Shown piece by piece: positions 8,460 through 16,556 of a stretch of DNA of 64,000 nucleotides. The stretch is from Dyella humicola. GTDB taxonomy: Bacteria > Pseudomonadota > Gammaproteobacteria > Xanthomonadales > Rhodanobacteraceae. The notes beneath the pieces were generated by a model. That model made no database searches. It was not told where the DNA came from and was given only the letters and a program-made list of their open reading frames with translations. The stretch's first letter is position 1, and each line of letters begins with the position of its first letter. The stretch lies in NCBI RefSeq assembly GCF_026283945.1, contig NZ_JAPDPC010000001.1, forward strand, positions 1,426,001-1,490,000, given 5' to 3'. The position numbers and the translations under genes were made by a program.

Positions 8460-9224
8460 CTAGAGTCCGGCAAAATTGGGCTTCCGCTTTTCACTGAATG
8501 CTGCAATTGCTTCCTTCGCCGCTCCAGCAGTGATCATTTCTCCAAATACAGAGGCTTCTTCCTTCATCTGAGCCTCGACGGCATGGCGCATGCTTACCTT
8601 CATAAGGCGCTTGGTCTGGATCAACGCAGACATCGGCTTTGCCGTTAGCTTTGCCGCTTCGGCCTGCACGAAGGTAAGCACATCGGCAGATGGCAGGACT
8701 TGATTGACCAGGCCCATCTGTGCCGCGTCATTTGCATCGAATGGCTCTCCCGTAAGCATTGCCCGTGCCGCACGCTGGTAGCCCGCGAGCTGAGGCAGTA
8801 GCAAGCTCGAAGCCGCTTCCGGGCAGATCCCGAGATTGACAAAGGGGAGGCTGAATTTCGCGTTCTCACCGGCGAAGACGAGGTCACAATGGAGCAGCAT
8901 CGTCGTGCCGATGCCGACAGCTGCGCCACAGACGGCAGCAAGCACCGGTTTCGGAAATGTGGCGAGTTCGCGCAAAAATCCCCAGACCGGTGCATCAGGT
9001 GAGTTGGGCGGATTTTGGACGAAGTCACCCAGATCATTGCCGGCCGAAAATATCCGCTCGTCGCCACGAAACACAACAACGCGGACCTGCGAATCGGCAT
9101 TCGCCTGCTTTAGCGTGCTTGCGAGCGACGTGTACATCGCTGCTGTCATGGAGTTCTTCTTTTCAGTGCGATTGAACTGGATGGTCAGCACGCCATCACG
9201 CATATCGGTCAACAAATCGCTCAT
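8460..9224 (-). CDS. Enoyl-CoA hydratase/isomerase family protein
   Basis: Crotonase-fold protein of 254 aa that hydrates or isomerises acyl-CoA thioesters. The oxyanion-hole segments FSAGNDLGDF (near residue 65) and AAVCGAAVGIGTTMLLHCDL (near 100) are present. The catalytic region NLGICPEAASSLLLPQLAG is closer to delta3,delta2-enoyl-CoA isomerases than to classical hydratases, since the second usual glutamate is absent. The ATG at 9224 is preceded by GAGGAAATTTT. It lies between the TetR gene and the tautomerase gene on the same strand, so all three may be co-transcribed in a small catabolic set. Confidence 0.85.
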   Translation of the reverse strand: MSDLLTDMRDGVLTIQFNRTEKKNSMTAAMYTSLASTLKQANADSQVRVVVFRGDERIFSAGNDLGDFVQNPPNSPDAPVWGFLRELATFPKPVLAAVCGAAVGIGTTMLLHCDLVFAGENAKFSLPFVNLGICPEAASSLLLPQLAGYQRAARAMLTGEPFDANDAAQMGLVNQVLPSADVLTFVQAEAAKLTAKPMSALIQTKRLMKVSMRHAVEAQMKEEASVFGEMITAGAAKEAIAAFSEKRKPNFAGL

Positions 9225-9306
9225 AAAATTTCCTCGTAATTCGGGCACAACAATTTTCAGCGACGCATTGTGGCGACCTGCTTAGGCCGCGCGTGCAAGA
9301 CGATGG

Positions 9307-9903
9307 CTAAGCAATCACGGTAGCTGAGTAGTCGCGGACTGCCTTCTCCATGGCATCCATCAACTCTGTTTTCCCGAGACCTTGCCTGAGTAGTCGCGTG
9401 CCAATCATGGCGGCGAAGGTCACCATGGCGTGATCATCAATTGCTTCGGCGGTGGTGGGGGCCGCGCCCCCGTCATCTGCCTGGCCAATGAACTGCCTGA
9501 ATAGACCTTCTGTTCCAGCTTTATAGGCTTCAAAGGATTCCGTGCTTGCGTTCTCGCTCGCAAGGTGTGGCGCAAACGAAATCATTGGGCATCGCTTTTC
9601 CGGTGCCCGTTTTCCAAGGTAGTAGTCAACGATGTCAGAAGTGCGAGTGGACCCGTCCTTGTCCTCGGAACCTACCTTGCGCCAGGTGTCAAACGACTCA
9701 CTGAAAGCGAGATCGAGTACCTCGGCGATCAACGCATCCTTGGACTCAAACTGCTTGTAAAAACCACCAACGGTCATGCCATTCGCTTTCATGACGTCAG
9801 CGACTGAGACATTGTCGACCCCATAGCGACGAAAGAGTTTGTTGGCCGTCTGAACGACCTTGGATCGGTTTTTGATGGCCTGGTCTTGCGATGAGCGTCC
9901 CAT
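9307..9903 (-). CDS. TetR/AcrR-family transcriptional regulator
   Basis: A 198-residue repressor with the helix-turn-helix in residues 10-55 (VVQTANKLFRRYGVDNVSVADV then GGFYKQFESKDALIAEVL), followed by a helical ligand domain. The start at 9903 was preferred over an upstream ATG because GGAG lies seven bases before it and it gives a normal TetR N-terminus. It is divergent from the isochorismatase-like gene at 10042 across a gap containing a dyad that is a likely operator. It probably controls itself, the enoyl-CoA hydratase/tautomerase pair and the divergent hydrolase. Confidence 0.85.
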   Translation of the reverse strand: MGRSSQDQAIKNRSKVVQTANKLFRRYGVDNVSVADVMKANGMTVGGFYKQFESKDALIAEVLDLAFSESFDTWRKVGSEDKDGSTRTSDIVDYYLGKRAPEKRCPMISFAPHLASENASTESFEAYKAGTEGLFRQFIGQADDGGAAPTTAEAIDDHAMVTFAAMIGTRLLRQGLGKTELMDAMEKAVRDYSATVIA

Positions 9904-9985
9904 GGCGTTGCTCCAGAACAATTGATGAACTCGTCGCCGGGCAACCGCGGGCGCCCGACTGTCCTTTTGCCTGGTTAGATTATAG

Positions 9986-10012
9986 GCACTTTCTTTTTTA
10001 GATTGCAAGTGC
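9986..10012. promoter_or_regulatory. Candidate TetR operator in the divergent promoter region
   Basis: GCACTTTC (9986-9993) and GCAAGTGC (10005-10012) form an inverted repeat matching at seven of eight positions across an 11-bp spacer. It lies in the 138-bp gap between the divergent TetR gene and the isochorismatase-like gene, where autoregulators of this family usually bind. The assignment is by position and symmetry. Confidence 0.5.
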
Positions 10013-10041
10013 TATCTATTTATAACAGCAAAGGAGGACTT

Positions 10042-10665
10042 ATGACCACTACGTATGAGGCAAGCAAGACGGCCTTGCTTTGCATTGATCTATACAACGA
10101 CTTCCTTAGTGACGGTGGCAAACTTTGGCCTTGGGTCGAAGAGCAGGCTAAGGAAGTCAATCTTCTGGATAACCTTAGGACGATCGTGGCGGCGTGCCGG
10201 AGAGCTGGCATCGCTGTCTATCATGTGCCGCATCATCGGTGGGAGCCTGGCGACTATGAAGACTGGAAATACCCATCCCCGTACCAATTGGGCGCAGCAC
10301 AACGCCAGGCGTTCGCCAAAGATACGTGGGGAGGTACTTTTCATCCTGACTTTCGAGTTCACGAAGGTGATGTAGTGGCTACCGAGCACTGGGGCTCCAG
10401 TGGCTTTCCCAATACGGATCTGGAGCACAAACTAAAGCGATTCGGTAAAGAGAAGGTGATCTGCATCGGCCTTCTTGCGAACACGTGCCTTGAAGCCACG
10501 GGCCGCTTTGCCATGGAGCTTGGCTTTCACGTTACGCTGGTTCGTGACGGAACGGCCGCACGATCGAGAGAAGCACTTCACGCCGCAATCGACATTGACG
10601 GGCCGACCTACGCACACGAAATCTCGACGACGCAAGAGTTGCTCGCAGCCATTCATTTCCCTTAG
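10042..10665 (+). CDS. Isochorismatase-family cysteine hydrolase
   Basis: A 207-residue hydrolase of the isochorismatase-like (nicotinamidase-type) fold. The catalytic aspartate is in LLCIDLYNDFL near the N-terminus and the nucleophilic cysteine in GLLANTCLEATGR, with GTAAR downstream. AGGAGG lies six bases upstream of the ATG at 10042, which rules out the ATG 13 codons earlier. It is divergent from the TetR gene. The protein is clearly paralogous to the one at 40371-40991 (shared HRWE-GDYEDW and TEHWGSSGF/AEHWGSSGF blocks), which is also next to an enoyl-CoA hydratase. An amide or N-carbamoyl substrate is typical of the fold; here it is unknown. Confidence 0.85.
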   Translation: MTTTYEASKTALLCIDLYNDFLSDGGKLWPWVEEQAKEVNLLDNLRTIVAACRRAGIAVYHVPHHRWEPGDYEDWKYPSPYQLGAAQRQAFAKDTWGGTFHPDFRVHEGDVVATEHWGSSGFPNTDLEHKLKRFGKEKVICIGLLANTCLEATGRFAMELGFHVTLVRDGTAARSREALHAAIDIDGPTYAHEISTTQELLAAIHFP

Positions 10666-10811
10666 GCGTGAGTGAAACCACGCGGTCAACGTGCCAGTGA
10701 CTCTGCGTACGGCATGCGCAGCCTGCTTCGGCAGCGCGTGGTGTTCGGCGCTGCCTTCCGGTGCCTTGATCGATCCGTTCGGCGAAGCGTACGGCCGGCT
10801 CCTCCTGCGCT

Positions 10812-11083
10812 CTCCAACCTTTATCGTCTGCTTACGGACATTGGAGTGGACAGAACTCCATAGTCGGTGCGCCTAGGCACCCCATGGTTTGCGCTTCTGG
10901 CAGCGCCGCGACACAGACTATGGCGTCAGTAGAGAGCCATAGTCTGTGCATAACCCTTCGCGTCAACGACTTAGATTTCACGCGAGATCGGAAATGCGAC
11001 TCGATGTGATCGCATAGTGTGTAGTCAAATGAAGCTGGAGGGCGACCCTTGCCCGAAGGAAAGCGCCTGGACGATGTGATTGG
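10812..11083. repeat. Intergenic repeat element, copy B (CATAG subfamily)
   Basis: The left end is a hairpin CTCCAA (10812-10817) with TTGGAG (10841-10846). Motif variants start at 10859, 10883, 10911 (inverted), 10938 and 11013, the same spacings as in copies A, C and D. The sequence aligns with copy A through to GCGCCTGGACGATGTGATT at about 11063-11081. The remaining 10666-10811 and 11084-11147 hold no gene I can support. Confidence 0.8.
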
Positions 11084-11147
11084 CGAGGGAAATGGTGGGG
11101 AACCGATTCGACGCAGAGTGGGCTGGTAGAAGCTGCCTCCCGCGAGG

Positions 11148-11594
11148 TCAGTTGGTGATCACAGTTACCGCGACTTCGATGTTGCCGCTCACCGCTTTGG
11201 AGTAAGAGCATATCTGATGGGCCGAGTGCACGATGGCCTCAGCGACTTCCTGCGCGAGACCCGGTAGGCGGACACTGAACGTAGCGCCGAGGAACCAGCC
11301 CGGGCCTGTCTGGCCCAGATCCACCTGGACGTCCACGGAGGCATCGGCGGGAAGCGTCACCTTCCTCAGCGAAGCGGTAATGCGAAGCGCGGCGACGTAG
11401 CAGGCCGACCAGGCACCCGCGAACAACTGCTCCGCAGTCGGATGCGATTCAACGGCAATGAACTCATAGTTTCCCCCGCCTGGGGCAGACAATTTGATGT
11501 CGACGACACCAAGCTCGCCACGCTGCGTGCTGGGGTCGTCGTTGACGGTGGTGTGGGTCGTTCCCGTGAAGAAGACTTTATCGATCTTGGCCAT
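11148..11594 (-). CDS. ohr: Organic hydroperoxide resistance protein (Ohr/OsmC family)
   Basis: Thiol peroxidase that reduces organic hydroperoxides, cytoplasmic, 148 aa. The two redox cysteines are seen in the WSACYVAAL and HQICSYSKA segments; most Ohr proteins read CPYSKA at the second, so the serine is a small deviation. The TEQLFAGA-like block (TAEQLFAGAWSACY) and the ending NIEVAVTVI fit Ohr more than OsmC. GGAACAGG lies just upstream of the ATG at 11594. It stands alone; no OhrR gene is adjacent. It lies 64 bp from the right edge of repeat element B. Confidence 0.9.
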   Translation of the reverse strand: MAKIDKVFFTGTTHTTVNDDPSTQRGELGVVDIKLSAPGGGNYEFIAVESHPTAEQLFAGAWSACYVAALRITASLRKVTLPADASVDVQVDLGQTGPGWFLGATFSVRLPGLAQEVAEAIVHSAHQICSYSKAVSGNIEVAVTVITN

Positions 11595-11805
11595 GACCTG
11601 TTCCTCAAATTTGGTTCTTGCCCCAGAGAGGGCGCCTGCGTAGATTTCGTATGCGACATGTGCGGGGCAGTCCGGTCAGCAATGAGGTTTGAAGGCGCCC
11701 CAAAGGATCTTCTAGCGGTAGGGCATCGAAAGGCGTCGCGAATGACGCCATGCCACCCATTCATGCACTACGACCAGGTAAAAGCCGGGCATCCATTCGC
11801 CTGTT

Positions 11806-12810
11806 CTAATTCCCGGTCGTTGCATGGATTTCCGCAATGTAGCCACCGGGGAACAACACCATGGCGCTGCGACGCCCACTCGCCTCGTAGGGTTGGACCA
11901 GTACCTTGGCGCCGCTGGCAGTGGCCTTGGCGAGCGTCGCGGGCAGGTCACTCACTTCATAGCCGGTAAGCTCGCGGCCGTACGGCCAGGACAGCTTGCC
12001 GTCCGTGACCTGCACGGACATCTTGCCGAAGTCGGACTCGATGCGAATGCGGCGGAAGCTTTCGCCCGCGCGGCCGATCTCGATGCCCGGCGCGTGCGCA
12101 TCGTCGTTTACCACCTTGCCGTGCGAGAAGGTAAGGAAGGCGTGCATGAACGCATCGGCGCGATCCGGCGATACGTACACTCGGTTTTCCGGCACGGTCT
12201 CAAATGGCGTGTAGTTCGGTGCGGCAGTGTGCCAGTACAGCTGCATGTTCACGCCGCCGGGCCACTGGATGACGGCGTCGCGGCCGATCGGGTCGGGAAA
12301 TGGCGCGACCAGCACGTCGGCACCTGCTGCACGTGCCGCTTGAATGGCTTCGTCCATATCTTTCACGAGATAGCCGGTGCGCTCGATGCCGAACGGATAC
12401 GGCACCGGTGTACGAAAGCCGAATAGCGAGATGGTGCCCACCGGCGTCTGGAGTAGTTGTGAGCTCGTCTGGCTCGGCGTGGGCGTGACCTGCACTAGCA
12501 CCTGCTTGCTGCTCTGCCCGCCGAAGGTGGCCAGGAAGCTCTTCGCGAAGCGATCGACATCGGTCGGGTCCACATAGACATGAGTGGTGTCGTACTGCGC
12601 GGCCACGGCGACCTGTGGTGGCGTGGGTGTCGTATGCGCGTTGGGGTGCGATAAGAGTGCGCCAGCCGTCGGGTCGACGTGGGCATGAGCAGTGTCGTAT
12701 TGCGCGGCCAGGGCAATTGGCGGAAGAGGGAGTGCCGTTTGCGCAACGGCTGGGGAGGCGAGCACGCTCAGCGACAGCACGAGTGCAGGGAGAAGGGGGA
12801 GTATTCGCAT
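11806..12810 (-). CDS. VOC-family (glyoxalase-like) exported protein, alternative internal start
   Basis: From the ATG at 12810, which has AGGAGT six bases upstream, the frame encodes 334 aa with a good signal peptide (hydrophobic LLPALVLSLSVLASPAVAQ with an AVA cleavage site). Two VOC-type modules follow (VYVDPTDVDRFAKSFLATFGG and VYVSPDRADAFMHAFLTF), each ending in a strand pair with VQYWP/VLFPGG-like turns. The segment LAAQYDTAHAHVDPT is repeated imperfectly as VAAQYDTTHVYVDPT about 38 residues later, a partial duplication at the mature N-terminus. No enzyme activity can be assigned. This is the second reading of the DoxX-VOC frame. Confidence 0.6.
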   Translation of the reverse strand: MRILPLLPALVLSLSVLASPAVAQTALPLPPIALAAQYDTAHAHVDPTAGALLSHPNAHTTPTPPQVAVAAQYDTTHVYVDPTDVDRFAKSFLATFGGQSSKQVLVQVTPTPSQTSSQLLQTPVGTISLFGFRTPVPYPFGIERTGYLVKDMDEAIQAARAAGADVLVAPFPDPIGRDAVIQWPGGVNMQLYWHTAAPNYTPFETVPENRVYVSPDRADAFMHAFLTFSHGKVVNDDAHAPGIEIGRAGESFRRIRIESDFGKMSVQVTDGKLSWPYGRELTGYEVSDLPATLAKATASGAKVLVQPYEASGRRSAMVLFPGGYIAEIHATTGN

Positions 12811-13248
12811 GGTGGGACTCCTGGTTGATGAGAGTTGATATCGGCGAGACGCGAGTCGCTCGCGCGCGTCATGCCAAGCCGCCGTCAGCAAACCGCCGAC
12901 CAGGCCGAGATGTTCGAAAAAGACGTTGGCCGCGGGCAGGCGTTGCGGTGGCGGCAACTCCCAAAAGCGAGCGACGACGAGAGCTTCACGCAGCGCGAAT
13001 AGCGCCAGCGTTGCCGCGCCGGCCCAACGCAGCACGCCGGTGAGGATGGCGAAGGAGGCGCCCAGCTCCAGCGCGATGACCATCGTGGCAAACACGGGTG
13101 GTGGCGCGAGGCCCAGGCGCGCCATGTCGGCCATGGCGCCAGGGAAGTCCAGTGCCTTGTCGATACCGCCTTGCAGGTGGGTTGCGCACAGCTGGAAAAG
13201 CGACATCCAGCGCGCCACGCGCCAGCCGGAGGAAAGTAGCTTGCTCAT
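11806..13248 (-). CDS. DoxX-like membrane protein joined in frame to a two-domain VOC protein
   Basis: A single open frame of 480 codons. Residues 1-145 form a DoxX-type membrane domain of about four helices (DKALDFPGAMADMARLG, MVIALELGASFAILTGVL). Without any stop it runs into a segment that looks like a secretory protein of the VOC (glyoxalase) superfamily with two domains. The start ATG at 13248 overlaps the amidohydrolase stop as ATGA. Read as one protein, the former signal peptide would be a fifth membrane helix and would place the VOC part in the periplasm. Alternatively the DoxX stop was lost by mutation, or the VOC part starts separately at 12810. Confidence 0.6.
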   Translation of the reverse strand: MSKLLSSGWRVARWMSLFQLCATHLQGGIDKALDFPGAMADMARLGLAPPPVFATMVIALELGASFAILTGVLRWAGAATLALFALREALVVARFWELPPPQRLPAANVFFEHLGLVGGLLTAAWHDARERLASRRYQLSSTRSPTMRILPLLPALVLSLSVLASPAVAQTALPLPPIALAAQYDTAHAHVDPTAGALLSHPNAHTTPTPPQVAVAAQYDTTHVYVDPTDVDRFAKSFLATFGGQSSKQVLVQVTPTPSQTSSQLLQTPVGTISLFGFRTPVPYPFGIERTGYLVKDMDEAIQAARAAGADVLVAPFPDPIGRDAVIQWPGGVNMQLYWHTAAPNYTPFETVPENRVYVSPDRADAFMHAFLTFSHGKVVNDDAHAPGIEIGRAGESFRRIRIESDFGKMSVQVTDGKLSWPYGRELTGYEVSDLPATLAKATASGAKVLVQPYEASGRRSAMVLFPGGYIAEIHATTGN

Positions 13249-15131
13249 ACTGCCCAGCACGCGCAGCCAAGTGCACCCCAGAACGACTTGAGATCGCTGA
13301 TCGGCAGGCGGCTTGACCACGCCGTAGCGTGATCGTGGCCGTGGATGCCGCAGGCATGAGCGCAACCGCACGCGGCCGGTGCGGCGACGCGCACCTGGGA
13401 TTGCACAGACCGGTCGGCCCAGGCGCCATAGCCGCCGTAGCGCCGCACCGGCGACCAGTCGGGCATGGCGGGCGGCGGCGTGGCCTCATCCAGGTCGGCG
13501 AAGCGGCCCGCGCCATAGACCACCTTGCCGCCCACTATGGTCATCTCGGAACTGATATCGGCGATCTCGCTCTCGGTGCAGGCGAAGAAATCGCGGTCCG
13601 GCACGATGAGGTCGGCCAGATGGCCCACCTGGATGTGACCCTTCTTGCCTTCCTCATCGGAGAACCAGGTGACGTACTCGGTCCACATGCGCAGCGCGGT
13701 TTCGCGGTCCAGGCAGTTGCGCTGCGGGTACAACCGCAGCCCGCCCACGGTACGGCCGGTGATCAACCAGGCCAGCCCCACCCAGGGGTTGTACGAGGCC
13801 ACACGGGTGGCATCGGTGCCAGCGGAAACGCGCGCGCCTTTTTCCAACATGCGCGCCAGCGGCGGCGTGGCTTCAGCCGCGCCGGGGCCGTAGCGCTCGA
13901 CGAAGTATTCCCCTTGGTAGGCCATGCGATGCTGCACAGCGATGCCGCCGCCCAGCGCGGCGATGCGGTCGATGGAGCGCTCGGAGATGGTTTCGGCATG
14001 GTCGAAGAACCAATGCAAATCATCGAAGGGAATGTCCTGATTGACGCGCTCGAACACATCCAGTGCGCGGCTGATGGTTTCGTCGTAGGTGGCGTGCATG
14101 CGCCAGGGCCAACGGTTCTCCGCCAGGATGCGCACCACGTCTTCGAGGTCCCCCTCCATGTCCGGCGACATGTCCGGACGCGGCTGCCGGAAGTCTTCGA
14201 AGTCCGCCGCGGAATACACCAGCATCTCGCCGGCGCCGTTGTGGCGGAAATAGTCGTTACCCTGCTTGTACGTCGAGCCGCGCGTCCACTGGAGAAAGTC
14301 GTCCTTCTCGGCCTTCGGCTTCTGCGTGAACAGGTTGTAGGCGAGGCGAATCGTGAGCTGATCGTCGTCGGCCAGCTTCTGGATCACCGCGTAATCCTCG
14401 GGGTAGTTCTGCGAACCGCCGCCGGCGTCGATCGCGCCGGTCACGCCAAGCCGGTTGAGCTCGCGCATGAAATGACGCGTGGAATTGAGCTGGTACTCAA
14501 ACGGCAGCTTGGGGCCTTTGGCCAATGTGGCGTAGAGGATCGCCGCGTTCGGCTTGGCCAGTAGAAGGCCGGTGGGGTTGCCGGCGGCGTCGCGCGTGAT
14601 CTGGCCGCCCGGCGGCTCGGGCGTATCCTTCGTGTAGCCCACTGCGCGCAACGCGGCGCCATTGAGAATGGCGCGGTCATACAGATGCAGAAGGAACACC
14701 GGGGTATCCGGTGCGACGGCATTGAGCTCCTCGATAGTTGGCAACCGCTTCTCGGCAAACTGATGCTCGGTGAAGCCGCCCACCACGCGCACCCACTGCG
14801 GTGACGGCGTGATGGCCACCTGTTGCCGGAGCATGGCCATGGCATCGGCCAGTGAGCGCACGCCGTCCCAGCGCAGCTCCATGTTGTAGTTCAGGCCCCC
14901 ACGGATGATGTGCAGGTGGTTGTCGATCAGGCCGGGCAACACACGGCGGCCATGCAAGTCGATCACGCGGGTGGACGGGCCAGCGAGTGCCATCACTTCG
15001 GCGTCGCCGCCCACAGCGACAAAGCGGCCATCGGCGATGGCTAGGGCACTGGCGGTGGGTTGCGCACGGTTTAGTGTGGTGATGAGGGCGTGGTGAAGGA
15101 TCAGATCGGGCGTGTTGGTTTGGCTGTTCAT
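13245..15131 (-). CDS. YtcJ-like metal-dependent amidohydrolase
   Basis: A 628-residue amidohydrolase. LPGLIDNHLHIIRGG supplies the HxH metal ligands near residue 75, DHAET a later histidine, and SAGTDATR the terminal aspartate of the site. Residues 1-60 and 510-545 form the usual beta-sandwich. The C-terminus ends in a cysteine- and histidine-rich tail (CGCAHACGIHGHDH, then FWGALGCACWAV) that could bind metal. The start overlaps the XapX stop (ATGA) and the stop overlaps the DoxX start (ATGA), so the genes are translationally coupled. The substrate is unknown; family members act on N-substituted amides and related compounds. Confidence 0.85.
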   Translation of the reverse strand: MNSQTNTPDLILHHALITTLNRAQPTASALAIADGRFVAVGGDAEVMALAGPSTRVIDLHGRRVLPGLIDNHLHIIRGGLNYNMELRWDGVRSLADAMAMLRQQVAITPSPQWVRVVGGFTEHQFAEKRLPTIEELNAVAPDTPVFLLHLYDRAILNGAALRAVGYTKDTPEPPGGQITRDAAGNPTGLLLAKPNAAILYATLAKGPKLPFEYQLNSTRHFMRELNRLGVTGAIDAGGGSQNYPEDYAVIQKLADDDQLTIRLAYNLFTQKPKAEKDDFLQWTRGSTYKQGNDYFRHNGAGEMLVYSAADFEDFRQPRPDMSPDMEGDLEDVVRILAENRWPWRMHATYDETISRALDVFERVNQDIPFDDLHWFFDHAETISERSIDRIAALGGGIAVQHRMAYQGEYFVERYGPGAAEATPPLARMLEKGARVSAGTDATRVASYNPWVGLAWLITGRTVGGLRLYPQRNCLDRETALRMWTEYVTWFSDEEGKKGHIQVGHLADLIVPDRDFFACTESEIADISSEMTIVGGKVVYGAGRFADLDEATPPPAMPDWSPVRRYGGYGAWADRSVQSQVRVAAPAACGCAHACGIHGHDHATAWSSRLPISDLKSFWGALGCACWAV

Positions 15132-15415
15132 GATTTTGCCTCAGTCGTGACGCCGTCACTGCGCGTGCGCGTCCTCTGCGGCGGCTCGCCGAACACATGC
15201 GGGCGAACCTGTCTGCGCAGCTGGGTGGTTTGTTGGGCCGCCGTGCTATGGCGGCCCAGCAGATGTTTGACTAACGATGGGACCTGTTCGCCCGCCAAGA
15301 TGCCGGCCAGACCGATCAGCGCGATCACGGGCGGGGCTGGTGATCGCACCTTGAGCAGGCCGTAGATCACGCCGATCAGGAAGCCGGCGGCAAGTGAAAG
15401 GATGTATGCCTTCAT
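15128..15415 (-). CDS. XapX-domain (DUF1427) membrane protein
   Basis: A 95-residue protein whose first 50 residues match the XapX domain: a helix AYILSLAAGFLIGVIYGLL, then VRSPAPPVIALIGLAGILAGE, giving two short membrane segments. The C-terminal 40 residues are basic and variable. The ATG at 15415 has GGGAAG five bases upstream and replaces a longer open frame. It follows the isochorismatase-like gene by 46 bp and overlaps the amidohydrolase start. XapX proteins often accompany amidohydrolase and DoxX genes, as here, but their role is not known. Confidence 0.85.
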   Translation of the reverse strand: MKAYILSLAAGFLIGVIYGLLKVRSPAPPVIALIGLAGILAGEQVPSLVKHLLGRHSTAAQQTTQLRRQVRPHVFGEPPQRTRTRSDGVTTEAKS

Positions 15416-15461
15416 GGCACTTCCCGCAGTGCGGTGGAGGAACGGCCATCGGAAGTAGACG

Positions 15462-16115
15462 TCACCCCTCATGGGCGCCGAACATGGTCTTGGCGTAGAT
15501 CACACCAAGGCCGTACGCGCCACCATTGGTTTTTGCGATACCCGTGGTGATGTCGTAGGTCTCGGCGCGCGCCCAGTCGCGTTGCAGTTCAAGCAGGTAC
15601 TGCAACGACGTCATCGGCCGCGCACCGGCCTGTACCATGCGATCCACGGCGCGGTCGTGAGCTTCGGTCGAAACATCGCCGCAGGCATCAGCGATGACGT
15701 ACACCTCAAAGCCCTGATCCAGTGCCGATAGCGCAGGGCCGACAATACACACCGAGGTCCAAAGGCCGGCCAGCACGATGCGACTCCTGCCGATCTCACT
15801 GACCTTGGCGATCACCGCCGCGTCTTCCCAGCTATTCATTGACGTGCGATCGAGCAGCGCTTGGCCCGGAAAGGGCGTGGTCACTTCACTGAACATCGGA
15901 CCAGAGAAACTCTTCTCGGCGACGGTGGTAAGAATCGTCGGCACTTTGAAGCTGGCGGCGGCTTGCGCCACCAAACTGGCATGGTTGCGAAGGTTGACGG
16001 CGTCGATGGAGTGAGTGGCGAAGGCCATTTGCGACTGGAAGTCGATCATGATCAACGTGTGATCCGTCGGCGTCAGCAGCTGCTTTCCGGGGGTCGCTTT
16101 AGCGGTGATGGACAT
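15462..16115 (-). CDS. YcaC-like isochorismatase-family hydrolase
   Basis: A 217-residue hydrolase with the cysteine-hydrolase triad: aspartate in HTLIMIDFQSQM, a lysine in VAEKSFSGP, and cysteine in LAGLWTSVCIVGPALSA. The layout matches YcaC-type proteins rather than the two 206-207-residue paralogues elsewhere in the window. The ATG at 16115 has GAGGAATCTCT before it. It is the first gene of the operon with XapX, the amidohydrolase and the DoxX-VOC frame, and is divergent from the LysR gene at 16557, its probable regulator. Substrate unknown. Confidence 0.85.
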   Translation of the reverse strand: MSITAKATPGKQLLTPTDHTLIMIDFQSQMAFATHSIDAVNLRNHASLVAQAAASFKVPTILTTVAEKSFSGPMFSEVTTPFPGQALLDRTSMNSWEDAAVIAKVSEIGRSRIVLAGLWTSVCIVGPALSALDQGFEVYVIADACGDVSTEAHDRAVDRMVQAGARPMTSLQYLLELQRDWARAETYDITTGIAKTNGGAYGLGVIYAKTMFGAHEG

Positions 16116-16556
16116 AGAGATTCCTCGTAGTCTGGGTGTGGCGTGGTGGCGCCGTTGCTTAGGGAAAACAGGGCCTATCGCGAGGCCTGATGACGGTGAT
16201 TACTGGACGCCTTCGGTCGCGCTATTGGCGGCCTGTTTTGCGTTTCATCGATCTCTGAAGACCTTCGTTTCGGCAACTTCATTGGCTGCAGAAATTAGTC
16301 CGATGAGGAAGAGTTCGGAACGTGGGTCAGGCTCATATCGCTTATGACGATTTGTATGAGCGCTTGGCGCAGGCCATGGGGTGCAACGTTTTGACGGGGA
16401 CCGACATCAGACCCAGTCGAAACACCAGCACTTCTGGTTCGACGTAGCACCGCCCATCGCGAGATATCGCGCAATGAACTAAAAAGCGATTTCAAAGCGG
16501 GTGCTGACGGAGCAGAATGCTTACGTGCCCGCCAACTCCTAGCACCGGCCTAAGCT
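16116..16556. other. Divergent intergenic region, no gene seen
   Basis: 441 bp between the isochorismatase-like gene and the LysR gene. It must hold both promoters and any LysR binding site. I found no open frame with a ribosome-binding site, no copy of the repeat family and no strong inverted repeat. Confidence 0.4.

Noticed and set aside
10672-10876. Two short frames left of repeat copy B
   Set aside because: They run into the repeat, have no good start site and resemble no family.
13329-14564. Open frame of 411 codons on the plus strand
   Set aside because: It lies wholly over the amidohydrolase gene and has no protein family features; a shadow of high GC coding sequence.
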